A stretch of DNA of 11,969 nt from Lachnospiraceae bacterium UBA1251 (GCA_002308255.1 DBVZ01000072.1:1714-13682); one strand, 5' to 3'. Positions 1 to 7,361 are shown, counted from the stretch's first letter. The notes: generated from the sequence alone by a model not told the origin. Translations and numbers: made by a program.

Positions 1-239
1 TGATCCTGGAACTGAAGGACAAGATCGATGCCGCGGATGTGTGGGGCAGCCGGATCGGTGAAGAGATCGCGGGAACCGTTCTGCCGTCGGAAGACGGAGG
101 TCCCGTCGCGGAGGCGCTGGAAGCGCTGACCGCCCTCGGATACCGGCCGTCGGAGGCGCGCAGTGCTCTTAAAAATGCAGGCATTACGGCGGACATGAGC
201 GTCGAGGAGATCCTGAAGGCAGCGCTGAAGGAATTATAA
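1..239 (+). CDS. ruvA: Holliday junction branch migration protein RuvA, C-terminal part (5' truncated)
   Basis: The reading frame is open from base 3 to the TAA at 237-239, so about 78 residues of a roughly 200-residue protein are visible. The first residues, ILELKDKI, match the conserved segment that closes the helix-hairpin-helix domain of RuvA. They are followed by a variable acidic linker and then by the small three-helix domain III (VAEALEALTALGYRPSEARS near the start, SVEEILKAALKEL at the end), which in the family contacts RuvB and regulates its ATPase. RuvA binds four-way DNA junctions as a tetramer and loads the RuvB motor. A GTG at 39 could be read as a start, but the upstream codons are clearly RuvA, so it is internal. 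ruvB starts 12 nt after the stop, the usual ruvAB arrangement. The identification rests on motif recognition plus the neighbouring ruvB. Confidence 0.93.
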   Translation, partial: ILELKDKIDAADVWGSRIGEEIAGTVLPSEDGGPVAEALEALTALGYRPSEARSALKNAGITADMSVEEILKAALKEL

Positions 240-251
240 AAGAGGAGCAGC

Positions 252-1259
252 ATGGCAAGAAGAATTATCGAAACGGAGAGCAGCGTCGAGGAGGAAAAAT
301 ACGAATCCGGCCTCCGGCCCCGCTTTCTGAAAGATTATATCGGACAGCAGACGATCAAGGATACGCTGCAGGTCTATATCGACGCCGCGAAGATGCGCGG
401 AGACGCGCTGGACCATGTCCTTCTGTACGGGCCGCCGGGTCTTGGCAAGACGACGCTCGCGGGCATTATCGCCTCGGAAATGGGTTCGAACATCAAAGTC
501 ACGAGCGGACCGGCGATCGAAAAGCCGGGGGAAATGGCAGCGATCCTCAATAATCTGAAGGAGAATGATATTCTCTTCGTGGACGAGATCCACCGTCTGA
601 ACCGGCAGGTCGAGGAAGTGCTGTATCCGGCGATGGAGGATTTTGTCATTGATATCCTCATCGGAAAAGGCGCAGCGGCAAAATCGATCCGTCTGGATCT
701 GCCGCACTTCACGCTGGTCGGAGCGACCACGAGGCCGGGAATGCTTTCCGCGCCGCTCCGGGACCGTTTCGGTGTCATGGAACACCTGCAGTACTATAAT
801 GTCGCCGAGCTGAAAGAGATCATCCTCCGTTCGGCCGACGTCCTGAAGGTCAGGATTGAGGATAAGGGGGCAAATGCGCTCGCACGCCGCTCGAGAGGCA
901 CGCCCCGCCTTGCCAACCGGCTGCTGCGCCGGGTGCGCGATTTCGCACAGGTGCGCTATGACGGGGTGATCACGGACAGGGTGGCGTCGGAGGCGCTGGA
1001 CCTGCTCAACGTGGACCAGTTCGGACTGGACCAGACGGACAGAAAGATCCTGGAGACCATGATCGTCCGTTTCGGAGGAGGGCCGGTGGGACTGGAAACG
1101 CTGGCGGCTTCGATCGGCGAGGACTCCGGGACGATCGAGGATGTCTGGGAACCGTATCTGATCAAGAACGGATTTATGGTGCGCACGCCCCGCGGACGCG
1201 TCGCGCTGAGGAGCGCTTACGAGCATCTGGGCTTTCCTTACCCGGAAAAAGAGGAATGA
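252..1259 (+). CDS. ruvB: Holliday junction branch migration DNA helicase RuvB
   Basis: The product has 335 residues, a normal RuvB length. It is a hexameric AAA+ ATPase that, with RuvA, drives branch migration of Holliday junctions during recombination and repair. Visible motifs are Walker [10 protein letters not shown] at residues 60-68, Walker [10 protein letters not shown] at 107-115, sensor 1 LVGATTRPG at 155-163, the LRDRF segment at 169-173 that carries the arginine finger, and the sensor 2 region [17 protein letters not shown]. The C-terminal winged helix follows ([13 protein letters not shown], then [17 protein letters not shown] and TPRGRVAL). The ATG at 252 is preceded by AGAGGAG at a good distance and lies 12 nt after ruvA, so the two genes are co-transcribed. 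All key residues appear intact. No ruvC is visible in this window. Confidence 0.98.
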   Translation: MARRIIETESSVEEEKYESGLRPRFLKDYIGQQTIKDTLQVYIDAAKMRGDALDHVLLYGPPGLGKTTLAGIIASEMGSNIKVTSGPAIEKPGEMAAILNNLKENDILFVDEIHRLNRQVEEVLYPAMEDFVIDILIGKGAAAKSIRLDLPHFTLVGATTRPGMLSAPLRDRFGVMEHLQYYNVAELKEIILRSADVLKVRIEDKGANALARRSRGTPRLANRLLRRVRDFAQVRYDGVITDRVASEALDLLNVDQFGLDQTDRKILETMIVRFGGGPVGLETLAASIGEDSGTIEDVWEPYLIKNGFMVRTPRGRVALRSAYEHLGFPYPEKEE

Positions 1260-1267
1260 GATAGGTC

Positions 1268-1296
1268 TTGTCCTTTCCCGAGCTTTTGATTATAAT
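1268..1296 (+). promoter_or_regulatory. sigma-A type promoter ahead of zapA
   Basis: The 78-nt gap between ruvB and zapA holds TTGTCC at 1268-1273 and a perfect TATAAT at 1291-1296, separated by 17 nt. Four of six -35 bases match the consensus. The stretch is visibly richer in A/T than its surroundings. Transcription would start near 1303, giving a leader of about 35 nt. No terminator is seen after ruvB, so read-through from ruvAB is also possible. Confidence 0.75.
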
Positions 1297-1337
1297 AAGA
1301 AATAGTCTGGATACAGTGCCGGGCACAGGGGGAAGCT

Positions 1338-1688
1338 ATGGCGTCAAAAAATACGGTCGAAGTACTGATCGCCGGAAAGATCATGAGGATCTCCGGATAT
1401 GAAAGTGAAGATTACCTGCAGCGCGTCGCGGCTTATCTGAGTCATAAGACGACGGAACTGCGCGAGCTGCGCGGGTACAATCATATGTCCTCAGAACTGC
1501 GGGGCCAGCTGCTTTCGCTGAATATCGCTGACGATTATTTTAAGGCCAAAGAGCGTGCGGACCGGTCGGAAGAATCGCTGCAGGAAAAAGACAGCGAGAT
1601 CTACGACTTAAAGCACGAGATCGTGGAATTGAAAGTGCAGCTTGAAAAAGCGAAAAAACAACAGACGCAGAACGGACCGCGTCGCTGA
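1338..1688 (+). CDS. zapA: cell division protein ZapA
   Basis: A 116-residue protein. The N-terminal half (about residues 5-85, beginning NTVEVLIAGKIMRISGYESE) matches the ZapA fold. From about residue 70 to 110 it is a charged heptad-like helix (EESLQEKDSEIYDLKHEIVE) that would form the long coiled coil through which ZapA dimers assemble into tetramers. In the family, ZapA binds and bundles FtsZ filaments at the division site in the cytoplasm. The ATG at 1338 is preceded by GGGGGAAG at about 4 nt. The gene has its own promoter (1268-1296) and is followed by a terminator-like hairpin, so it may be monocistronic. Its last codons lie inside the first of three dyad symmetries. The basic tail (residues 105-116) looks unstructured. 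Confidence 0.9.
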   Translation: MASKNTVEVLIAGKIMRISGYESEDYLQRVAAYLSHKTTELRELRGYNHMSSELRGQLLSLNIADDYFKAKERADRSEESLQEKDSEIYDLKHEIVELKVQLEKAKKQQTQNGPRR

Positions 1689-1710
1689 GTGCGGTCCCGG
1701 CTGCAGCCGG
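1674..1710. repeat. two adjacent inverted repeats at the 3' end of zapA
   Basis: GGACCGC at 1674-1680 pairs with GCGGTCC at 1691-1697 around a 10-nt loop that contains the zapA stop codon. It is directly joined to a perfect 14-bp palindrome, CCGGCTGCAGCCGG, at 1697-1710. No T-tract follows either of them, so they are not obvious terminators. They may stabilise the zapA mRNA 3' end or tune the terminator hairpin just downstream. Confidence 0.6.
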
Positions 1711-1722
1711 AAATGAATGAGG

Positions 1723-1758
1723 ACGGGAGATTGCGGAGGTGATCTCCCGTTTATTTTT
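1723..1758 (+). terminator. terminator-like hairpin with a Shine-Dalgarno sequence in its loop
   Basis: ACGGGAGAT at 1723-1731 pairs perfectly with ATCTCCCGT at 1742-1750, and the T-rich run TTATTTTT follows at 1751-1758. This is the form of a Rho-independent terminator for zapA. The 10-nt loop (1732-1741) contains most of GGAGGTGATC (1735-1744), which matches the 3' end of Firmicute 16S rRNA over 10 nt. The same element could therefore act in translation initiation of the U32 gene whose ATG is at 1762. Termination and translation roles are both inferred from sequence. Confidence 0.65.
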
Positions 1759-1761
1759 AAA

Positions 1762-4092
1762 ATGACTGAACGAAGAAGAAACAAAAGCATACCGGAGCTT
1801 CTTGCTCCCGCCGGATCCGTGGAAATGATGAAGGCGGTGATCGCGGCGGGAGCGGACGCCGTCTACATCGGAGGTCCGAAATTCGGGGCGCGCGCTTATG
1901 CGGACAATCCGGACACCGAAGCGCTGTGCGGAGCGATCGATTACGCGCATCTGCACGGCGTCAGCGTGCATATGACCGTCAATACACTCGTCAAGGAGCG
2001 GGAAATGGACGGTCTTTGCGAGTATCTCGAACCGTTTTACCGGTGCGGTGTGGACGCCGTCCTCGTACAGGACCCCGGTGTTCTGTCGGTGATAGGGCAG
2101 GCATTTCCCGATCTTGCGATTCACGCGAGCACGCAGATGTCCGTGACCGGACCTGCAGGGATCCGCATGCTGGAGGAGATGGGTGTCCGCCGCATCGTAT
2201 TTGCGAGAGAACTTTCCCTTGCGGAGATCGCGGAGATCCGGAGTCAGACGGATATGGAACTCGAGGTTTTCGCGCACGGGGCACTCTGCGTCTGTTACTC
2301 GGGACGGTGCCTCATGAGCAGCATGCTGGGAGGCAGGAGCGGGAACCGGGGACGCTGCGCGCAGCCCTGCCGGCTTCCTTACGACCTCTTTCTGGAAGGA
2401 AAAAGAATCAATCCCGAAAGGGAACATGATCTTCTCAGTCCGAAGGACCTTTGTACGATCGATCTCCTGCCGCGGATGATCGAAGCGGGCGTCGATTCCC
2501 TGAAAATAGAAGGACGGATGAAAAAGCCGGAGTACGCGGCCGGGGTGACCGCGATCTACCGGAAATACCTGGACCGCCTTGCGATGGGAGAGCCCCACAG
2601 GGTGCGGGAGGAAGACAGACAGGAGCTTTGGAGGCTCTTCAACAGGGACGGGTTCACCGACGGCTATCTCACCGGAAAGACGTCCGGCATGATGGCGCAG
2701 AAGAACCTGAAAACGGTCCGGGGTGCCCGGGAAAAGGGAAAAAGCGGAACAGACCGGGGGCTGAAGAACCCCGGAAACGCGGAAAATACATCTGCGGCAC
2801 TCCCGGAGCCCGGAAAACTGAGGGCGGAAGCCCGGGCGGTCTGCCGGGCAAAGGAAGCGCTGAGCCTCACGGTCCGCTGCGGTGATATTTCCGTGAGCGT
2901 ATCGGGGGATGCGCCGGAGGAGGCCCTCCGGCAGCCCGTGACGGAGGAGAGGATCGCGCAGCAGCTCGGAAAAACCGGTGATTCCGAATATATTTTCGAA
3001 AAGATCGAAGTCGAAACGGACGGGAAATGCTTCCTCCCCGTGAGTGCGCTCAACCGTCTCCGGAGAGACGCCGTAGAGGCGCTGCGGCAGGAAATGCTTT
3101 CTCCTTACAGAAGAAAGATGCCCGCTCCTTACGAACCGTTCCCGGAGAAGGAGAAAGCTTCCGGTGCGCCGAAAGGGGAGGCGGGCTCCGCGGCCGCTTT
3201 GGCGGAAACCGTGTCCCGGGACGGAGACGGCATGCCGGTTCTCGAAGTGCTGGTTTCTTCGAAAGAACAGCTGGAAGCCGCTCTTAAGGAGCCCGCCGTC
3301 ATCAGGATCATCGCCGAATGGACGGCGCCTGCAAAGGAACCGTCCCGGCCGGCTTCGCTGCAGGAGATCCGCGTATTTGCGGAGGGATGCCGCGCGGCGG
3401 GGAAAGAAGCGTTCCTCGCGCTGCCTGCGGTCGTGAGGACAGGGGCGGAATGCAGCCGGAAAGGATACCGGATCGATGCCGGACTTTTATCCGAAACGGC
3501 TTCCGGAACCGGGATCGACGGATTCCTTGCCAGGGATACCGAGGGACTCGCCCTGCTTGCCGGGGCCGGCCTTTCGGACAGGACGCTGGCGGACAGTTCT
3601 CTCTATACATTGAACCGGGCCGCCCGGAACGTGATCCGGAAGAAAGCTGTTCTCGGGGATACCGCATCTTTTGAACTGACGGTCCATGAGATGGCGGATC
3701 TGGACAACAGCCGCACATCCCTTTGTGTTTACGGGAGGATCCCTCTTATGGTGACGGCGCAGTGTCCCGTCCGCAATAACGGCATGTGCCGGAGAAAACC
3801 GGGCTTTGGCCGGCTCCGGGACAGGAAAGGGCAGGAATTTCCGGTAAAGAGGGAGTGCGCGTTCTGTTATAACGTGATCTGCAACGCCGTGCCGCTCTCC
3901 CTTCTGACGGAAATGAAAACGATCCGGAAAATGCGGTTTGCCGCGCTACGTCTTCTCTTTACGGACGAGGACGCCGGAAGAGTGCATTCCCTCGTCAATG
4001 CGTTTGCGAAGGCAGCGGAAGCCGGGGCAGCCTCTCCGGAAGAGGCGGCATCAGCCTATACAAAGGGGCATTTCCGGAACGGTGTGGAATAG
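1762..4092 (+). CDS. U32 family enzyme with DUF3656 (RlhA-like; probable rRNA-modifying Fe-S protein)
   Basis: 776 residues from the ATG at 1762. The N-terminus (PELLAPAGS, then ADAVYIGG) and the signature HGALCVCYSGRC (residues 172-183) followed by GRCAQPC (197-203) identify a U32 protein; these cysteines are the expected Fe-S ligands. A middle region around residues 365-450 resembles DUF3656, and a second half-barrel ends in a further cysteine cluster (C668, C676, C699, C702, C707). This architecture is that of E. coli RlhA, which hydroxylates C2501 of 23S rRNA, so the old 'peptidase/collagenase' label is probably wrong here. A low-complexity linker lies at about 320-355. Start choice is uncertain: an in-frame ATG at 1717 would add 15 residues unlike the family, while the strong GGAGG at 1735-1739 lies 22 nt before 1762. 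The SEDS gene starts 17 nt downstream, suggesting an operon. Exact substrate is inferred. Confidence 0.88.
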   Translation: MTERRRNKSIPELLAPAGSVEMMKAVIAAGADAVYIGGPKFGARAYADNPDTEALCGAIDYAHLHGVSVHMTVNTLVKEREMDGLCEYLEPFYRCGVDAVLVQDPGVLSVIGQAFPDLAIHASTQMSVTGPAGIRMLEEMGVRRIVFARELSLAEIAEIRSQTDMELEVFAHGALCVCYSGRCLMSSMLGGRSGNRGRCAQPCRLPYDLFLEGKRINPEREHDLLSPKDLCTIDLLPRMIEAGVDSLKIEGRMKKPEYAAGVTAIYRKYLDRLAMGEPHRVREEDRQELWRLFNRDGFTDGYLTGKTSGMMAQKNLKTVRGAREKGKSGTDRGLKNPGNAENTSAALPEPGKLRAEARAVCRAKEALSLTVRCGDISVSVSGDAPEEALRQPVTEERIAQQLGKTGDSEYIFEKIEVETDGKCFLPVSALNRLRRDAVEALRQEMLSPYRRKMPAPYEPFPEKEKASGAPKGEAGSAAALAETVSRDGDGMPVLEVLVSSKEQLEAALKEPAVIRIIAEWTAPAKEPSRPASLQEIRVFAEGCRAAGKEAFLALPAVVRTGAECSRKGYRIDAGLLSETASGTGIDGFLARDTEGLALLAGAGLSDRTLADSSLYTLNRAARNVIRKKAVLGDTASFELTVHEMADLDNSRTSLCVYGRIPLMVTAQCPVRNNGMCRRKPGFGRLRDRKGQEFPVKRECAFCYNVICNAVPLSLLTEMKTIRKMRFAALRLLFTDEDAGRVHSLVNAFAKAAEAGAASPEEAASAYTKGHFRNGVE

Positions 4093-4109
4093 AGTAAAGG
4101 AGTTGTAAA

Positions 4110-5468
4110 TTGCTCATCGTAACGCAGCTTGCAAAATATCTTTTCATCATACTGCTGCTTTTGTTCTCCCTGCGGGATTACACCTATTTCCGGTACCGCA
4201 CGGAGGAGAAAAGGCGGAAGGCGGAAGGGCGGCAGCTCTTTGATATTTACGTGTTCGATATCCTGGGGTTCGGCATCATTTTCATGAATACCTGGGATAT
4301 GAAAGTCGCGCTGCTTCTGGCGGGGATCTTTATCTACATGGCTTTCACGTCGGTCTTCTACAAGGTGCTGTACCCGAAGGCTTCCATCCTGCTCGTCAAC
4401 AATATGCTGATGCTGCTGTCGGTCGGATTCGTGATGATCGCGAGGATCAACCTCACACAGGCGATCAAGCAGTTCATTATCGCGGCGGCGGGGACCGCTC
4501 TTGCGCTTCTCGTGCCCGTTATCGTGAGAAAAGTAAAGATCCTGCAGCGGCTGACCTGGCTGTATGCCGTCATCGGTCTTCTCGCGCTCGGAGCGGTCTT
4601 CGCGCTGGCGACGATCAGCGGCGGGGCAAAGCTCTCGATTGAAGTGGGAGGCATCACGATCCAGTTTTCGGAGATCGTCAAGATCACGCTGGTGTTTTTC
4701 CTTGCCTCCAAACTCGCGAGGGATACCTCGAGGGGCAGCGTCGTTGTGGCGACGGTCGTGGCCTTCATGCACGTCGGCCTCCTGGTCCTGTCGAGGGATC
4801 TCGGAACGGCAGCGGTCTTTTACATCGCCTATCTGGCGGTCCTTCTCGCGGCGACGCGGAAAGCCCATTATACCGCGATCGGGATCCTCGGGGGAGGAGC
4901 GGCGGCAGCTGCGGCTTATTTCCTGTTTTCGCACGTGCGGCTCAGGGTGCAGGCGTGGCGCGACCCGTTCTCGCTCTATGACGGCGCCGGCTATCAGATC
5001 GTGCACGGCCTGTTCGCGATCGGAGCCGGAGGATGGTTCGGCACGGGCCTTTGCCAGGGCTCTCCGGGGACGATTCCGGTAGCCGTAAAAGATGAGATCT
5101 TCGCTGCGATCTGCGAGGAATTCGGCACCGTTTTCGGAATCTGCCTGATCCTTGTGTGCATGTCGATGTTCATTCTGATCGTCAATATGTCCATGCAGAT
5201 CCGCAGAAGGTTTTACAAGCTGATCTCGCTGGGACTCGGTGTGGAGTACGCATTCCAGGTATTCCTGACCATCGGCGGGGTCACAAAATTCATTCCGCTC
5301 ACGGGGATCACGCTCCCACTGGTCAGCTACGGGGGAAGTTCCGTGGTAAGCACCATTTTCATGCTGGCGATCATTCAGGGACTGTATATCCTGCGGGAGG
5401 ATGAGGAAGACGAACTCACCAGGGCGGTGGCTTCCCAGGTGCCTTCCGACAGAGGACAAGAACATTGA
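4110..5468 (+). CDS. SEDS family peptidoglycan glycosyltransferase (FtsW/RodA/SpoVE type)
   Basis: 452 residues with about ten hydrophobic segments, an integral membrane protein. SEDS proteins polymerise lipid II into glycan strands. Family motifs are visible: SRDLGTA at 228-234, HGLFAIGAGGWFGTGLCQGS at 299-318, KDEIFAAICEEFG at 327-339 and PLTGITLPLVSYGGSS at 396-411. D328 lies at the position of the essential aspartate of FtsW and RodA. A basic cytoplasmic loop (about residues 28-43) follows the first membrane segment. The start is TTG at 4110, supported by AAAGGAG at 4096-4102. The stop overlaps the start of the PBP gene by 4 nt (TTGA at 5465-5468), so the two products are made together and very likely act as a SEDS-bPBP synthase. 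Sequence alone does not separate FtsW, RodA and SpoVE roles, so no symbol is given. Confidence 0.93.
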   Translation: MLIVTQLAKYLFIILLLLFSLRDYTYFRYRTEEKRRKAEGRQLFDIYVFDILGFGIIFMNTWDMKVALLLAGIFIYMAFTSVFYKVLYPKASILLVNNMLMLLSVGFVMIARINLTQAIKQFIIAAAGTALALLVPVIVRKVKILQRLTWLYAVIGLLALGAVFALATISGGAKLSIEVGGITIQFSEIVKITLVFFLASKLARDTSRGSVVVATVVAFMHVGLLVLSRDLGTAAVFYIAYLAVLLAATRKAHYTAIGILGGGAAAAAAYFLFSHVRLRVQAWRDPFSLYDGAGYQIVHGLFAIGAGGWFGTGLCQGSPGTIPVAVKDEIFAAICEEFGTVFGICLILVCMSMFILIVNMSMQIRRRFYKLISLGLGVEYAFQVFLTIGGVTKFIPLTGITLPLVSYGGSSVVSTIFMLAIIQGLYILREDEEDELTRAVASQVPSDRGQEH

Positions 5469-7069
5469 GAAGACGGGAAAAACAGGAAAATTCCATAGAT
5501 TACGGGAACCGGGGACGTGTGCCCGGAAACGATACACGGCAGCTCGAGAGAGAACTCGGGGAGGATGTGCGCGCCCTCATGGGAGAGAGCCGCGTGAGCG
5601 TCCCCCTTCCGCCTCCGGAGGATGATCCGGAGATCCGGAAAGCCGCCGCAAAGAAGAGAAGGAGAAGAAATGCGGTCTATTACACCGTGACGTATTTCTT
5701 CGTCCTGATCTTCCTCGCGCTGGTCGGTTATATGATCTATTTCAACGTCCGGCTGCGCGATGACGTGATGCGCAGTCCCTACAACAAGAGACAGGACGCG
5801 CAGGCAAAATACACGACAAGGGGAAAGATCGAGAGCATCGACGGAACGGTACTTGCGAGGACGGAGCAGGACGGGGACGGAGACGATTACCGGGTCTATC
5901 CGGAAGGCAGAAAGTACGCGCATGTCGTCGGATACAACACACACGGGAAGAGCGGGATCGAGAGCATCGCCAATTATGAACTGCTGACATCGGACGAATC
6001 GGTGGTCCAGCAGATCATTCATGACCTTTCGGGCAGGAAAAACAACGGCGACACCGTCGTGAGCACGCTGCGGGAGGATCTTCAGAGCGCTGCTTACCAC
6101 AATCTCGGGGAACATCAGGGTGCCGTCGTCGCACTGGACCCGGATACCGGCGCGGTCCTCGCGATGGTGAGCAAACCGGATTTTGACCCGAATACGATCG
6201 CTTCGGACTGGAATGAGATCATCGGCGAGGAGGGCAGCAGCGTTCTGGTCAACCGCGCGACGCAGGGCCGCTATGCCCCGGGATCGACGTTTAAGGTGAT
6301 CACGGTGCTGTCCTACCTGAGAAAATTCGGTTCGACGGAAGCATTTTCGTATGAGTGCACCGGGGAGATCACCGTAGGAGAACACACGATCCACTGCTCG
6401 AACGGCGCGGTCCACGGAAAGCAGACGCTGGAGGAGGCATTTACGAACAGCTGCAACTGCGCCTTCGCCTATATGGGAAAACAGGTCGGCGTACAGCAGC
6501 TTCGCCGGACGGCGGAAAGCCTGCTCTTCAACGCGTCTCTTCCCTCGGCTCTGCTGCTCAGCAACAACAGCTCTTTCAAGCTGGAAGTGAACGCCGAGGA
6601 CTTCCTGATCATGCAGACTGCCTTCGGGCAGGGAAAAACCCTGACGTCGCCGCTGCATATGGCTCTGATCGCTTCTGCGGTCGCAAAAAGCGGCACGCTG
6701 ATGCAGCCTTATCTTATCGACCATGTGGAAAATGCCGACGGGCTCGAGATCTCCCGTTCCGACCCGAAATCGTATAAAAAGCTGATCTCGGAGCAGGAAG
6801 CGGCGTTCCTTGAGGGACTGATGAGGAAGGTCGTCACGGAGGGAACGGCTTCCAAACTGGCGGACAGGAGCTATACGGCATACGGCAAGACCGGCTCCGC
6901 GGAATTCGGAAAAACGGACGGCACGATCGGGACGCACTCCTGGTTCATGGGATATGCCGTAAAGGACGGAAAAAAGATCGCAGTGGCGGTACTCGCGGAA
7001 GGTGCGGGGAGCGGCAGCGGGACGGCGGTCCCGATCGCGAGGGAAGTGTTCGACGCATATTTTGAATAA
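5465..7069 (+). CDS. class B penicillin-binding protein (peptidoglycan transpeptidase, PbpA-like)
   Basis: 534 residues: a cytoplasmic tail of about 70 residues ending in KKRRRR, one membrane helix (about 71-93), then an extracytoplasmic part. RGKIESIDGTVLART (119-133) is the conserved entry motif of class B PBPs. The transpeptidase domain has all three catalytic motifs: S274-T-F-K277, S329-C-N331 and K475-T-G477. It cross-links the glycan made by its SEDS partner and is a beta-lactam target. The overall plan, with a short membrane-proximal region and no large pedestal, resembles actinobacterial PbpA more than E. coli PBP2 or PBP3. The TTG start at 5465 overlaps the SEDS stop and has AGAGGA upstream; the next in-frame ATG, at 5579, would remove 38 residues of the tail but leave the domains intact. 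Cysteines 298, 311, 330 and 332 cluster near the active site. A role in elongation, division or sporulation cannot be assigned. Confidence 0.94.
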   Translation: MRRREKQENSIDYGNRGRVPGNDTRQLERELGEDVRALMGESRVSVPLPPPEDDPEIRKAAAKKRRRRNAVYYTVTYFFVLIFLALVGYMIYFNVRLRDDVMRSPYNKRQDAQAKYTTRGKIESIDGTVLARTEQDGDGDDYRVYPEGRKYAHVVGYNTHGKSGIESIANYELLTSDESVVQQIIHDLSGRKNNGDTVVSTLREDLQSAAYHNLGEHQGAVVALDPDTGAVLAMVSKPDFDPNTIASDWNEIIGEEGSSVLVNRATQGRYAPGSTFKVITVLSYLRKFGSTEAFSYECTGEITVGEHTIHCSNGAVHGKQTLEEAFTNSCNCAFAYMGKQVGVQQLRRTAESLLFNASLPSALLLSNNSSFKLEVNAEDFLIMQTAFGQGKTLTSPLHMALIASAVAKSGTLMQPYLIDHVENADGLEISRSDPKSYKKLISEQEAAFLEGLMRKVVTEGTASKLADRSYTAYGKTGSAEFGKTDGTIGTHSWFMGYAVKDGKKIAVAVLAEGAGSGSGTAVPIAREVFDAYFE

Positions 7070-7084
7070 AACAGAAAGTGGCTA

Positions 7085-7122
7085 TTGCATTTTTTCTTTA
7101 TTCGTTATATTCTCTTTATAAT
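7085..7122 (+). promoter_or_regulatory. promoter region of the glycine riboswitch-symporter unit
   Basis: A strongly A/T-rich island (about 7082-7143) interrupts otherwise GC-rich DNA just after the PBP gene. It contains a perfect TATAAT at 7117-7122, though its -35 region (TTCTTT near 7094-7099) is poor. An alternative is TTGCAT at 7085-7090 with TATTCT at 7108-7113, spacing 17. Either would place the transcription start shortly before the first aptamer at 7157. The exact boxes are uncertain; the presence of a promoter here is likely because the riboswitch needs its own start. Confidence 0.6.
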
Positions 7123-7156
7123 TGTTTTATCACTTTAAATGAATAAAGGCCGATGA

Positions 7157-7323
7157 CGTCCGCAGGAAAGTTGGTTATGGACCATGCCGAAGGGGAAAAA
7201 CTCTCAGGAGCTCGTAAGAGCGGGACTGCGGATGGAGGCACTCTGGAGAAGCCTGCCGGTTTTGGGCAGGGGCCGAAGGGGCAAGCGCTCGGAAGCGTCA
7301 ATCTCTCAGGCAAAAGGACAGAC
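7157..7323 (+). ncRNA. tandem glycine riboswitch (two aptamers)
   Basis: Two copies of the gcvT-motif core are visible. Aptamer 1 (7157-7234) is closed by P1 CGTCCGCA at 7157-7164 with TGCGGATG at 7227-7234. It contains GCCGAAGGGG and CTCTCAGG, then a small hairpin GCTC-GTAA-GAGC (7210-7221), then GGGACTG. After a short linker, aptamer 2 (about 7241-7323) has TCTGGAGA, P2 arms GCCTGCC (7251-7257) and GGGCAGG (7264-7270), the core GGCCGAAGGGGCAA, a hairpin CGCT-CGGA-AGCG, and the near-invariant CTCTCAGGCAAAAGGACAGA. Known glycine riboswitches bind glycine in both aptamers and control glycine cleavage or transport genes. Here the downstream gene is an AGCS symporter, which fits. The variable hairpin sits at different places in the two aptamers, and aptamer 1 lacks the GCAA seen in aptamer 2. 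Confidence 0.95.
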
Positions 7324-7361
7324 CGTTTGCGATATGCATCGAAGGGTGTATTGTGATTAAT

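Noticed and set aside
39..239. GTG at 39 as start of a separate 66-aa protein
   Set aside because: The frame continues upstream to the window edge with RuvA-like residues, so this codon is internal to ruvA.
234..1226. Long open frame on the minus strand opposite ruvB (330 codons)
   Set aside because: It mirrors a certain gene codon for codon, its translation is rich in Arg, His and Asp with no domain, and it has no plausible ribosome binding site. It arises from codon bias in GC-rich coding DNA.
1753..1762. ATT at 1753 as a rare start codon of the U32 gene, closer to the strong Shine-Dalgarno
   Set aside because: ATT starts are very rare outside infC, and the spacing of 13 nt is still long. 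The ATG at 1762 gives a family-like N-terminus.
4056..6937. Two overlapping minus-strand frames of about 493 and 520 codons opposite the SEDS and PBP genes
   Set aside because: Both are antisense shadows of clear membrane and wall genes. The products are highly charged and repetitive in Arg/Asp/His/Gln, and no hydrophobic core or motif is seen.
7064..7103. Possible terminator after the PBP gene (GAATAA with TTATTC, AGAAA with TTTCT)
   Set aside because: The stem is made almost only of A-T pairs with a bulge and a 15-nt loop, too weak for a terminator call. The area is better explained as a promoter island.
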